This document shows, piece after piece, positions 1 to 7,582 of a stretch of 26,720 nucleotides of DNA. Every line of letters begins with the position of its first letter. Position 1 is the stretch's first letter. Below the pieces are notes generated by a model that worked only from the letters and a program-made list of their open reading frames with translations, was not told the origin of the DNA and searched no databases. The position numbers and the translations under genes are program-made. Source of the DNA: JAHHLP01 sp041609895 (GTDB lineage Bacteria > Bacteroidota > Rhodothermia > Rhodothermales > JABDKH01); assembly GCA_041609895.1 (NCBI GenBank), contig JBFIPX010000026.1:1-26720 (forward strand), in the 5' to 3' direction.

Positions 1-483
1 CCGATTCTCAAAGACTGCATCGAGCACCTGTCCCTCGCAGAGTCTCGAAACCATTTCGTGATACATGGCGAGCAGACGCGGGAGAGCGTGCGCTGGGCAT
101 CGCGCTATCAGGGAGTATGACAACGACAGCAGGTAGTCGCCAGTTAGAATGGCGGTACCATCATCCCATTTGGTCTGCACCGTTGCGCGACCACGACGCT
201 CCGGCGCGTTGTCCATTATGTCGTCGTGGACAAGGGTGAAGTTGTGAAAGACCTCAACGGCGAGAGCTGCCGGCATGGCAGTCGATCGGTTAGCACCAAA
301 CGCCTGAGCCGTCAACAAAACGAGTGCGGGCCGAAGGCGCTTGCCGCCGCTGGTGAGGACATAACGTACGGGATCGTACAACTCCGACGGGTCAGTCGAG
401 GTAACGAGATTCGACAATGCCTCGTCGATCTCCGCCTTGATGTTAGCGATCGGAGATCCTGTCGCTGTTACATCCTGCCCCAT
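1..483 (-). CDS. Polyprenyl (isoprenyl) diphosphate synthetase, 3' end missing
   Basis: This is the N-terminal 161 codons of a trans-isoprenyl diphosphate synthase, which condenses isopentenyl diphosphate with allylic diphosphates to build precursors of quinones, carotenoids or undecaprenyl carriers. The conserved GGKRLRP motif lies at residues 46-52 and the first aspartate-rich motif DDIMD at 87-91, inside the family-typical context EVFHNFTLVHDD. An aromatic residue sits five positions before the first Asp; in this family that position influences product length, but product length cannot be fixed here. The second Asp-rich motif lies beyond the left edge. The ATG at 481-483 was chosen; an in-frame GTG two codons upstream is possible. 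It begins 9 bases after the adk stop and is probably co-transcribed with adk. Family assignment is secure; the exact product (FPP, GGPP or longer) is unknown. Confidence 0.93.
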   Translation of the reverse strand, partial: MGQDVTATGSPIANIKAEIDEALSNLVTSTDPSELYDPVRYVLTSGGKRLRPALVLLTAQAFGANRSTAMPAALAVEVFHNFTLVHDDIMDNAPERRGRATVQTKWDDGTAILTGDYLLSLSYSLIARCPAHALPRLLAMYHEMVSRLCEGQVLDAVFENR

Positions 484-492
484 ATCCACGGA

Positions 493-1161
493 CTAATCTT
501 GCAACTGCCGGCTCTTACCGAACGACTTCACTTCGCTGACGATTACGGACATTAGCCTTCCATACACGACTTCGATGTCGCCTAACCCGTCAATGCGATG
601 CAGTATTCCGTGCCGTTCGAAATAATCTTCCAATGGTAGCGTCTGATTGCGGTAGACCTGCAGACGCTGTCGAACAGCCTCGGGTCGATCGTCCTTGCGC
701 TGGATCAGGTTGTCCTGTGGGACGGAGTCCGGTGGCGGGTTAAAATCCAGATGGTAAATCTCCCCGGTTTCCCGATTGATACGCCGTTTCGAAAGGCGTG
801 ACACGATCACTTCGTCGGAGACAGAAATACTGAGCACGGCTTCAAGTGAAGCATTGTGGCCATCGAGGAACTCCATCGTCCAATCCGCCTGCTCAATAGT
901 TCGAGGGTATCCGTCGAGAATGAAGTAATCGATTCCACACTCGGCCATGGTGTCTTCCGCGAGCTTCCGGACAATGGGTCCGGGCACGAGTTCACCGGCC
1001 CGAACGTACGATCTTGCTTCCTTTCCAACCGATGTGTTGCGTTTGATGGCCGACCTTATCAGGTCACCCGTTGAGATGTGTTTGAGATTGAGGCGGTGGA
1101 CAAGGAGCTTTGCCTGTGTGCCTTTGCCTACACCCGGCGGGCCAAAAAGTGCGAGTCGCAT
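493..1161 (-). CDS. adk: Adenylate kinase
   Basis: Adenylate kinase interconverts ATP + AMP and 2 ADP in the cytoplasm. The 222-residue protein has the P-loop GPPGVGKGT at 7-15, the AMP-binding stretch STGDLIR at 30-36, and the DGYPRT motif at 83-88 (Tyr where Phe is usual). The LID segment is RRINRETGEIYHLDFNPPP, the long-LID bacterial form, and it has no cysteines, so it is not the zinc-binding type. Length matches the family (about 215-225). The C-terminal tail after residue 205 is poorly conserved. It is followed after 9 bases by the polyprenyl synthetase, suggesting an operon. The 129 bases upstream separate it from the membrane protein gene on the same strand and show no convincing promoter or hairpin. 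Confidence 0.98.
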   Translation of the reverse strand: MRLALFGPPGVGKGTQAKLLVHRLNLKHISTGDLIRSAIKRNTSVGKEARSYVRAGELVPGPIVRKLAEDTMAECGIDYFILDGYPRTIEQADWTMEFLDGHNASLEAVLSISVSDEVIVSRLSKRRINRETGEIYHLDFNPPPDSVPQDNLIQRKDDRPEAVRQRLQVYRNQTLPLEDYFERHGILHRIDGLGDIEVVYGRLMSVIVSEVKSFGKSRQLQD

Positions 1162-1290
1162 GCGCTTGGTCAGGTCTCAGCCACGTGGGCTCATTGCAGG
1201 GGCTGGTGGAACGCGATGATATCAGAGACTACGATCGGGGTGTTATAAATGCGCATTCAGCGCCGGTTTTAACGTCTAATTCCCATGCGG

Positions 1291-1896
1291 TCATAGGTCG
1301 GCTGCATCTGGGGCTGCCTCGCTCTCAACTCCACCGGCCGAGGAGTCGGCGGTGGGTCCGGAGACGGCCTTCAGGCCGTGGGCTAGAAGGGAGCGGGCGG
1401 CTATGCCGGCAATCCATTTCAGTGCAGAGCCCGAAGACTGTCCTCCGGAACCATCGATCACCACGCCGAGTGAATCGATGACCTTGCGAATGGCTTCCTC
1501 AGGAGGATCTCCATGATCAAGGGCGTCGTGAACCTCACGCGTCAACAGGTCAGCCAAGGCATCAGGAGTGTTGGAGCGAGATCGGGATTCGGATCCGGAG
1601 AAGATGCGCCCTACAACGAGTCCCGCGCCCAGCGCTGCCAGCACTCCGATCAGAGGACTTCCGAAGAAGCGCTGGAGTGTCTTTGTGGTTCCGCCCAGTT
1701 CATCCTGAATTGCCTGTAATCGGTCGGAAATTGCGCTACTAGCAAGTTCAAGTTTTGCCTGTATCTCTTCCTTCGACTGCGGTCCCGGAGCAGAAACTTG
1801 AGAGCTGTAAGAAGCCGCGTCGCGACCGTTCGCTCCTTGACTCACTTTTGATGCGAGCGATGTTGTGGCGGGATGGGTGGTATGCGAATCACTCAT
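1291..1896 (-). CDS. Small membrane protein with one central TM helix, DUF3618/YqjD-like
   Basis: The function is not recognised. The 201-residue protein has a Ser/Thr-rich N-terminus (1-40), a charged amphipathic stretch at about 41-76 (SKEEIQAKLELASSAISDRL) likely to form a coiled coil, one hydrophobic segment at 81-99 with glycine spacing (GVLAALGAGLVVGRIF), then a mixed hydrophilic tail. This order resembles DUF3618/YqjD-type inner-membrane proteins, but that is a pattern-level comparison only. Its ATG lies inside the end of the preceding gene (overlap ATGAGTGA, 1889-1896), which indicates translational coupling with the holin-III-like protein. That pairing parallels the yqjD-yqjE arrangement of enterobacteria. 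It is unlikely to be a shadow ORF because the start overlap and the TM helix both make sense. Confidence 0.75.
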   Translation of the reverse strand: MSDSHTTHPATTSLASKVSQGANGRDAASYSSQVSAPGPQSKEEIQAKLELASSAISDRLQAIQDELGGTTKTLQRFFGSPLIGVLAALGAGLVVGRIFSGSESRSRSNTPDALADLLTREVHDALDHGDPPEEAIRKVIDSLGVVIDGSGGQSSGSALKWIAGIAARSLLAHGLKAVSGPTADSSAGGVESEAAPDAADL

Positions 1897-2314
1897 CGGA
1901 CGACCCGCTGGATATCGGAAGTTGGGGCGTGTTTATCGCGACTATCTTTGGCTTGGCGGCCCGAAGGATGAGTGCTCCAATGAGCATCAGAGCCATGACG
2001 ATCAGGAAACCCCAAGCCGGGTGCCCGAGCAAGTGCCCTAGTCCCAACGCCGCGGCAGTGAGTCCGAAAAAAGCTGCCATGAAAAACATGGCCGCAATGA
2101 CAGCCCCATTAACTGCCTCATTGACCTTCTCGTCTACCTTCTCCTCTATCTCCATCTGGGTGAGCGTCATCTTGAGCTCAACCCACGATTTGACGTCGTC
2201 AACCAGACTACGGGTCTGCCGGGAAAGGCGTTGAATCTTGCCGGTCCCGGTGCCAGCGTCAACGTCGGGCGGCGCCGGTGTCCGCCGCGGTTCTTTTAGA
2301 CCCATTGAACTCAT
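1889..2314 (-). CDS. YqjE / holin superfamily III-like membrane protein
   Basis: A 141-residue protein with a hydrophilic N-terminus (residues 1-35), an amphipathic charged helix at about 36-68 (ending EIEEKVDEKVNEAV) and two transmembrane helices at about 70-93 and 99-117 joined by a short GHPAW turn. This layout is that of the Phage_holin_3_6/YqjE (DUF1469) group, which despite the name is mostly found as chromosomal inner-membrane proteins. No lytic or phage genes are nearby, so a holin role is not supported. The ATG at 2314 was preferred over a TTG 22 codons upstream because the extra segment would be unlike the family. It overlaps the next gene by 8 bases. The role is unknown; related pairs are associated with stationary-phase or envelope functions. 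Confidence 0.75.
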   Translation of the reverse strand: MSSMGLKEPRRTPAPPDVDAGTGTGKIQRLSRQTRSLVDDVKSWVELKMTLTQMEIEEKVDEKVNEAVNGAVIAAMFFMAAFFGLTAAALGLGHLLGHPAWGFLIVMALMLIGALILRAAKPKIVAINTPQLPISSGSSDE

Positions 2315-2421
2315 TTCGTATCCAGTTCGCGCGTTAACTTCTTCCCTTAGACAGTCTACAACGGCTATTTTTACTGCCAAATACCTAGATCGTTGCTTGC
2401 AAGCCCATAATACCGAAAATC

Positions 2422-2691
2422 ATGCCACCTTACGATATCCGATCAACGCCCAATCCGGACAGCCTCAAGTTTGAAGCACGTGATACTCATTTTGTCGAGT
2501 CGGGGATGGTTACGGCATCGTCGATCGAAGAAGCGGCGGACAACGAGCTGGCAAGTCGTCTATGCAGTATCGACGGAGTCTCGAACGTATTTATTCTGCC
2601 GCAATTCCTGACGGTCACCAAGAGGCCGGATGTGGAATGGGACGACCTCTTGCCCGCAATCGAGGGGCTGTTGTCAGCACAGATGATCTAG
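2422..2691 (+). CDS. Stand-alone Nfu/NifU N-terminal domain protein
   Basis: This 89-residue protein matches the Nfu N-terminal domain (PF08712 type), with the family signature STPNPDSLKF at residues 8-17 and the ending region GVSNVFILPQFLTVTK followed by W-D-L-P-A-I. In larger Nfu proteins this domain precedes the CxxC-bearing Fe-S carrier domain; here that second domain is absent, so the protein cannot bind a cluster by itself in the classical way. It may act as a partner or targeting module for Fe-S delivery, which is inference. It is divergent from the membrane-protein gene at 2314 and converges on the acyl-CoA reductase gene, with only 9 bases between stop codons. The ATG is preceded by an A-rich leader (ccgaaaatc) with no Shine-Dalgarno site. 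Confidence 0.85.
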   Translation: MPPYDIRSTPNPDSLKFEARDTHFVESGMVTASSIEEAADNELASRLCSIDGVSNVFILPQFLTVTKRPDVEWDDLLPAIEGLLSAQMI

Positions 2692-2700
2692 TACACGGTG

Positions 2701-3753
2701 TCAACGGAGTGATCGGAGGAATTTCACAACGTCTCTTCCATCCTGATGCCATCCCAGACCAGGTCGCTGAGCATGCCCAACGTCGGCGAGCGGGATCGGG
2801 GGATGCTTAAGACTGGCCCTCGCTCGGGTCGTGACGCATGCGAGTTGAAGGAGGTCTCGCCTGGAGTCCATCCATGATCGCACCTCCTCAAGGTCCGAAT
2901 ACTCGGCCCATCGGAGGTGTCCCGGCGTTTGAGGATCCGGATCGCCCCGGGTAAGGAGAAAGGAGTCGTCCTCCGCATAGGCCATGGGAGTCTCCAGTGC
3001 CTTGTGAAAGGCGATCTGCATCTTGAGTGCGCCGCGGGTATCGGGATGGGCCGGGAAGACGCCTCGGAAGCTCGCAAGCGCGTCTATGAAGTCATCCGGT
3101 GACGTGCCTGCCGGAGCCCAGATCACCGCAGGGCTACGACAGCCCGAACCCTCGTGAAGGAGCGCGTCCTCTGCAAGACGCTCGAGCGCCTCGTACGGCT
3201 CATCATGTCCAATCACGGCGCAGGAGTAACGATGTCCGCGCGACAAAATGTTATCTGGAGGCAGTCCATGTTCGCGACCGATTCGTCCGACCGCCTCTAC
3301 CGTTTCATCTGTGCCCGTGACAATGAGTGCCTCAGAGCGGTCGACTACTTCTTTCTGTGCTGCAAACTCGACTGCCGCAGCCGTATGCTCCGATTGGACA
3401 TCCTCTACAAAGGCAGGCAGCAAATACGGCGACCGGGACGAAACCTTGCCAAGATATTTGTGGCCCGTCAAGAGCACAGCCAATAGATCCTGAAATCCGG
3501 CAAACGGAATATTACCCGGATTGACTACACCGACGATACGAGGCTCGTCGACCGCGGCGGCACCTATCCAGCGCTCGAGGGACTGCGCGTCGACGGTAGA
3601 GACCTGTTGGTTCACCGCGAAAACGATTGCTTCCGCCGTGAAGCGGTTCTGACAGGAGAGCGACGCCTCCGTGGCCTCTTCCCTCGGAGGATACTCAGGA
3701 TCTGACCAGCGCTTGCACGCTTCGAGGACAGCCTCGAGCAGTTTGGAAGACAT
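2701..3753 (-). CDS. Acyl-CoA reductase, LuxC family
   Basis: The protein belongs to the LuxC/acyl-CoA reductase family, which reduces fatty acyl-CoA or acyl thioesters to aldehydes with NADPH. It has 350 residues, the short form common in Bacteroidota (bioluminescence LuxC is about 480). The probable catalytic cysteine is Cys205 in the context HEGSGCRSPAVI. Upstream, VVNPGNIPF and GHKYLGKVSSR resemble nucleotide- and thioester-pocket segments of the family. LuxD and LuxE genes are absent, so a light-emission role is not indicated; production of an aldehyde for lipid, wax or pigment metabolism is possible but unproven. It follows crcB after 22 bases on the same strand and ends against the converging Nfu-domain gene. 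Confidence 0.88.
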   Translation of the reverse strand: MSSKLLEAVLEACKRWSDPEYPPREEATEASLSCQNRFTAEAIVFAVNQQVSTVDAQSLERWIGAAAVDEPRIVGVVNPGNIPFAGFQDLLAVLLTGHKYLGKVSSRSPYLLPAFVEDVQSEHTAAAVEFAAQKEVVDRSEALIVTGTDETVEAVGRIGREHGLPPDNILSRGHRYSCAVIGHDEPYEALERLAEDALLHEGSGCRSPAVIWAPAGTSPDDFIDALASFRGVFPAHPDTRGALKMQIAFHKALETPMAYAEDDSFLLTRGDPDPQTPGHLRWAEYSDLEEVRSWMDSRRDLLQLACVTTRARASLKHPPIPLADVGHAQRPGLGWHQDGRDVVKFLRSLR

Positions 3754-3775
3754 GAAACGTCAGGACCTGGCAGGT

Positions 3776-4177
3776 CTAGGCCTGCAACGAATGGATGATC
3801 GAACGGGACGCAACGTAACCGATGAGGACGAGTAGAAGCGCACCAAGATTGCTACCGATCATGTAAGAAAAACCCAGCAACTGCTGTCCGCCACGAAGTA
3901 GCGTGAATCCCTCCAGCGCGTAGGTAGAAAAAGTCGTGAACGAGCCAAGGACCCCCACAAAAACAAAGGGTACAAAGTAGCGGTGCATCGAATACTCTTC
4001 AGCGAACGCCCACAATAGCCCGATCAACAGAGATCCGATAAGGTTTGCCGCCAGCGTCGCGCACGGGATGCCGGTTTCCGCATATTGACTTGAAGCGGCA
4101 GTCAGACCATACCGAAGCAGTGCGCCAAGAGCACCACCGCCGGCGACAAGGCCCAGCTTGATTGCGATTGCTGACAT
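3776..4177 (-). CDS. crcB: Fluoride efflux channel CrcB/Fluc
   Basis: CrcB forms a dual-topology dimeric fluoride channel in the inner membrane and protects against fluoride. The 133-residue protein carries the family motifs GGALGALLRYG near the N-terminus, TLAANLIGSLLIG in helix 2 and GVLGSFTTFSTYALE around the helix-3 break, with four hydrophobic helices in all. The start is uncertain. The ATG at 4177 begins the conserved part and was chosen; another ATG at 4204 would add nine residues but lies in the loop of the inverted repeat at 4186-4222. No fluoride riboswitch was recognised in the leader, which would be the usual control element. It lies 72 bases after rpsA and 22 bases before the acyl-CoA reductase, probably as part of one transcription unit. 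Confidence 0.95.
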   Translation of the reverse strand: MSAIAIKLGLVAGGGALGALLRYGLTAASSQYAETGIPCATLAANLIGSLLIGLLWAFAEEYSMHRYFVPFVFVGVLGSFTTFSTYALEGFTLLRGGQQLLGFSYMIGSNLGALLLVLIGYVASRSIIHSLQA

Positions 4178-4185
4178 CTTTGAAA

Positions 4186-4222
4186 GTCCGGGGCCCGACA
4201 ACATATGTTACCGGGCCCGGAC
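4186..4222 (-). terminator. 37-nt GC-rich inverted repeat between rpsA and crcB
   Basis: A near-perfect inverted repeat: arms of the type GTCCGGGCCCG / CGGGCCCCGGAC with one bulged C, continuing through two G-T pairs into the palindrome AACATATGTT. It can form about 18 base pairs. It begins 28 bases past the rpsA stop and ends 9 bases before the chosen crcB start. There is no T-tract, so it is not a canonical intrinsic terminator. It may instead be an mRNA 3'-end stabiliser, a partial terminator or a translation-control hairpin for crcB. The function is inferred; the structure is seen directly. Confidence 0.55.
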
Positions 4223-4249
4223 GGATTCAGGGTGCTGGTGGATGCCGGA

Positions 4250-6673
4250 CTAGTCGTCCTTGGAAGTCTTCGACGATTTCTTGGCTGACTTCTTCTTGGC
4301 AGTGGTGCCCTTCTCTTCCGCACCTTCCGCTTCCTCGGATGCTGCCGGCGTCTCTTCAGCCACTACGTCATCGTCCGACTCGACTTTTGTGTCGGTTGAC
4401 TCGACACCTTTGGCCTGCGTCTCGTCAACCGCTGCATCGCTGGACTCAGCTTCGGATGCCTCTTGTGCTTTCACCTCTTCAGCGGTCTCTGCACTTGCCT
4501 CGGCGGTGGAAGCGTCCTCCGCCTTTTCCGCGTCTTCGAGCTTTGCCTTGAGCGATTCCAGTCCGCTCAGCTCGCCAAGCGTGGTCGGCCCGGACTTCGA
4601 CGCCGTCTTCTTGTAGGAGCGAACTGTTTCTCGTTCTTGCTGGCGCTCTGAATGCTCCTTCTTCCTCTCTTCCTGCTGGGCCGCACGCTTCGCTTCTCGC
4701 TCAGTCGCAACCTCGCTGAGCAGGATCTCCTTTTGGCCCGGGTCGCAGCGTAGGACCGTGAGCTCACTGAGCTGGTCGCCTTCTGCGTAACTGCCGAGTG
4801 ACTCGGCCCCCGCCTTTAACTCCGACGCCGGAAGAAATGCCTCAACATCCATCGGTAGATTAACAATGATGCCTTTGTCTTCTACCCGAACAACGGTACC
4901 CTCTGTGCCCGTTCCCTGCGCGTAGACTTCAGCGAACTGATTCCATGGGTTCGTTTCCACCTGCTTGTGACCGAGTGAGATTCGGCGCTCGTCGGAGTCG
5001 ATGTTGAGAACCACGACGTCGAGCTCTTGTCCCTTCTTGACCAGTTCACTGGGGTGGCGAACTTTCTTCGTCCATGATAGATCGCTGATGTGAACCAGCC
5101 CGTCAATCCCTGGCTCGATCTCGACGAACACGCCAAAGGACGTGATATTCCGAACGCTGCCACGCAGGACGGTGCCCGGCGGGTATCGCTCGGCGATGTT
5201 CTCCCACGGATCGGGTTCCAGCTGCTTCATTCCGAGGGAGATCTTTTTGCCCTCGTTGTCAATGTTGAGAATCTTGACCGGAACCATCTGGCCGAGAGAC
5301 ACGGATTGACTGGGGTGTTTGATATGCTCCGTCCAACTCATCTCCGAGATGTGGACGAGACCTTCAATGCCCTTCTCCAGCTCGACGAAGGCACCGTAGT
5401 CAGTAATCGACACCACCTTGCCTTCAACGACGTCGCCCTCGTTGAACCGCTCCCCAATATTATCCCACGGGTGCGGCTGGAGCTGCTTCAGACCGAGCGA
5501 AATTCGCTGCCGCTCCTTGTCGTAATCCAGAACGACCACATTCATCTTCTCGTCGAGGCTGACAAGCTCTGACGGATGCGAAACCCTTCCCCACGAAAGA
5601 TCGGTGATATGCAGAAGCCCATCGACACCTCCGAGATCAATGAAGACGCCGAAGTCCGTGATATTCTTTACGACACCCTCGAGTATCTGACCGGATTCCA
5701 TCGTTGAGAGGATCTTGTTTCGCTGCGCCTCGAGATCCTTCTCGATGAGTGCCTTATGCGAGACAACAATGTTCTCGTTAGCCGGGTTGAGCTTGACGAT
5801 CTTGAACTCCATCTTCTTCTCGAGATAGGCGTCAAAATCCCTGACCGGTCGTACGTCGATCTGAGATCCCGGAAGAAAGGCTTCGATACCGTCGAACAGT
5901 TCCACGATCATCCCCCCCTTGATGCGGCGCACGATAGTGCCCTCCAGCACCTCCTCATTCTCAAACGCGTCTTCGATACGCTGCCAGCGTTTGACTTTGT
6001 CGGCCTTCGTCTTCGAGAGTACCAGCTGGCCGTGATAGTCCTCGATTCTTTCCAGGTAGACCTCAACTTCGTCGCCGGGATTCAGCTCACGAGTCCATTC
6101 CGACTTCGGGATGATGCCGTCGCTTTTGAAGCCGATGTCGACGACCACATCTTTCTCGCCAATGCTCACAACCCGCCCCTTGACGATCTCGTGGGCGGAT
6201 ACGTTGGTCAAGGTCTTCTCCACCAACTCACGAAGCTCGTCGTAGTTGACGGCTTTCTCCGCCTCCATGTCCGGGGCGGCTTCGAGATCCTCGAGCTTGA
6301 TGACGTCGCCGACGATCTCGCCGGTGTAGCCCACCGCAATGCCTGCTGTACCTTCGTCGGTTGTCCGATCGGCGTTGGGTTCCGGACTATCCTGCTTTGC
6401 GTCCTCCAGGATTTGCTCTACGGTTTGGGGGCTCTCTGCGCCGGAGCTTGGGGCGTCATGGGAATCATCGGCGCCAGAGGTTTTTGCCGTCTCTTCGGAC
6501 GCTTCCGCTTTCTCAGATCCTGCGGACGATTCGTCAGCTGAGGATTTTGCTTCGGGATCCTCTGCCGCCTTGAGATCTTTCGTTACTGCTGGTACGTCTT
6601 CAACTTCAGTGAGTGTGTCGGTCGAGTCAGTCGTGTCTGCAGTGGAGTTTGGTTTTTGCTGGTCGTCGGCCAT
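4250..6673 (-). CDS. rpsA: 30S ribosomal protein S1 with long acidic extensions
   Basis: S1 binds mRNA on the 30S subunit and helps initiate translation. Six S1 repeats can be read at roughly residues 160-228, 240-305, 329-398, 414-484, 498-570 and 588-650; the third to fifth are the best conserved (for example GVFIDLGGVDGLLHITDLSW). The total of 807 residues compares with about 557 in E. coli. The excess is a low-complexity Asp/Glu/Ser/Ala/Thr-rich N-terminal region of about 160 residues and a C-terminal tail of about 135 residues, acidic and Ala-rich and ending in a lysine cluster (KKKSAKKSSK). The ATG at 6673 was chosen over an upstream GTG (6754) because it has the A-rich leader typical of Bacteroidota (AAAACACAAAC) and avoids a basic extension unlike the rest. 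It lies downstream of cmk, the classic cmk-rpsA pair. Confidence 0.96.
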   Translation of the reverse strand: MADDQQKPNSTADTTDSTDTLTEVEDVPAVTKDLKAAEDPEAKSSADESSAGSEKAEASEETAKTSGADDSHDAPSSGAESPQTVEQILEDAKQDSPEPNADRTTDEGTAGIAVGYTGEIVGDVIKLEDLEAAPDMEAEKAVNYDELRELVEKTLTNVSAHEIVKGRVVSIGEKDVVVDIGFKSDGIIPKSEWTRELNPGDEVEVYLERIEDYHGQLVLSKTKADKVKRWQRIEDAFENEEVLEGTIVRRIKGGMIVELFDGIEAFLPGSQIDVRPVRDFDAYLEKKMEFKIVKLNPANENIVVSHKALIEKDLEAQRNKILSTMESGQILEGVVKNITDFGVFIDLGGVDGLLHITDLSWGRVSHPSELVSLDEKMNVVVLDYDKERQRISLGLKQLQPHPWDNIGERFNEGDVVEGKVVSITDYGAFVELEKGIEGLVHISEMSWTEHIKHPSQSVSLGQMVPVKILNIDNEGKKISLGMKQLEPDPWENIAERYPPGTVLRGSVRNITSFGVFVEIEPGIDGLVHISDLSWTKKVRHPSELVKKGQELDVVVLNIDSDERRISLGHKQVETNPWNQFAEVYAQGTGTEGTVVRVEDKGIIVNLPMDVEAFLPASELKAGAESLGSYAEGDQLSELTVLRCDPGQKEILLSEVATEREAKRAAQQEERKKEHSERQQERETVRSYKKTASKSGPTTLGELSGLESLKAKLEDAEKAEDASTAEASAETAEEVKAQEASEAESSDAAVDETQAKGVESTDTKVESDDDVVAEETPAASEEAEGAEEKGTTAKKKSAKKSSKTSKDD

Positions 6674-6799
6674 GTTTGTGTTTTGTGCTGGGCGCCGGCT
6701 CGGCGAGGCTTGCGCAGCTGCCCGATTCAGGTTTGGTTGTACATCCCCGGTCACGGCAGATCCTCACACTGCTGTCCCGGGACTCATTAAGGTTTCAGG

Positions 6800-7483
6800 T
6801 CAGTCATTCTCTGAACTCTGAATTGTCTTTGCGATTACGCCCACCATGATATCGACCTGTTCCTCCGGAGTCAGGCGTGTGGTATCGACGGTGATCGCGT
6901 CATCTGCTCTTCGCAGCGGCGAGTGTTCCCTTTCCCGGTCTTCCTTGTCGCGCGCCTCGATCTCTGACAGCACCTGTGCAAAATCGCTGTCCGCTCCGGC
7001 CTCTTCCATTTCCCTATGACGTCGTTGAGCCCGCACCCGCGGGTCCGCGTCCATGAAGAACTTCACTTCAGCATCGGGGAATACGACTGTCCCGATGTCT
7101 CTTCCCTCCACGATCACGAAACGGCCAGCTTCTGAAAGCTGGCGGCCGAGACGACGTTGTTCTGACACCAGCTTGCTGCGAACAGCCGGTAGTTTGCTGA
7201 CGCTGCTGGCAAGTCTTGAGGCTTCAGGGCTCCGAATCGTCTCAGTGACGTCCAGCCCGTTGACCAGAATTCTCGTTCCGGCTGCATCCAGCTCTACGTC
7301 GAGACTCAGATCGTTGACTGTTTTCTCGACTCCGTCATGCCCGTGCTCGGAACCTTCGACGGCAACGCCAACTGCGCGATACATCGCGCCGGTATCGAGG
7401 TAAAAGCCATCAAGCCGCCTCGCAATCCTGCGGGCTGTGGAGCTCTTTCCGGACCCTGCGGGGCCGTCGATCGCAATTATCAA
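6800..7483 (-). CDS. cmk: Cytidylate kinase
   Basis: Cytidylate kinase phosphorylates CMP and dCMP with ATP in pyrimidine nucleotide salvage. The 227-residue protein opens with IIAIDGPAGSGKSS, with the P-loop at 7-15. YLDTGAMYRAVG follows, and the motifs EGRDIGTVVFPDA and KFFMDADPRVRAQRR appear in the expected order. The C-terminal part includes the usual RRADDAITVDTT. The start codon is TTG at 7483: no ATG or GTG places the family-conserved N-terminus correctly, and the next Met is beyond the P-loop. A terminator-like hairpin with six Ts ends 11 bases before this TTG, so expression may be attenuated. The neighbour downstream is rpsA, a conserved gene order. Confidence 0.97.
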   Translation of the reverse strand: MIIAIDGPAGSGKSSTARRIARRLDGFYLDTGAMYRAVGVAVEGSEHGHDGVEKTVNDLSLDVELDAAGTRILVNGLDVTETIRSPEASRLASSVSKLPAVRSKLVSEQRRLGRQLSEAGRFVIVEGRDIGTVVFPDAEVKFFMDADPRVRAQRRHREMEEAGADSDFAQVLSEIEARDKEDREREHSPLRRADDAITVDTTRLTPEEQVDIMVGVIAKTIQSSEND

Positions 7484-7494
7484 TTCAGCTATCC

Positions 7495-7521
7495 AAAAAA
7501 CGGCAGTTTGATAAACTACCG
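7495..7521 (-). terminator. Intrinsic-terminator-like hairpin immediately before cmk
   Basis: On the minus strand a 9-bp stem CGGTAGTTT / AAACTGCCG (one T-G pair) with a 3-nt loop is followed directly by six Ts, the textbook form of a rho-independent terminator. It lies after the lipoprotein gene (stop at 7583) and ends 11 bases before the cmk TTG start. It could simply end the lipoprotein transcript, but a cmk promoter would then have to lie in or upstream of the hairpin, which makes an attenuator role possible. On the plus strand the hairpin is not followed by Ts. Confidence 0.7.
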
Positions 7522-7582
7522 AAAATAAGGGCGTTAAGCAACGTAAACGAGGTCTCTCAGGATGTGAATTGAACGTGTAGCG

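Noticed and set aside
1889..2314. Prophage remnant based on holin-like protein
   Set aside because: No endolysin, structural, integrase or attachment sequences are nearby, and this holin-III/YqjE family is mostly chromosomal.
4178..4249. Fluoride riboswitch in front of crcB
   Set aside because: The region holds only the inverted repeat; the conserved features of the fluoride aptamer were not seen.
5756..6541. 261-codon open frame on the plus strand inside rpsA
   Set aside because: It is antisense to the clear S1 coding frame and has no recognisable motif; long shadows are common opposite GC-rich acidic genes.
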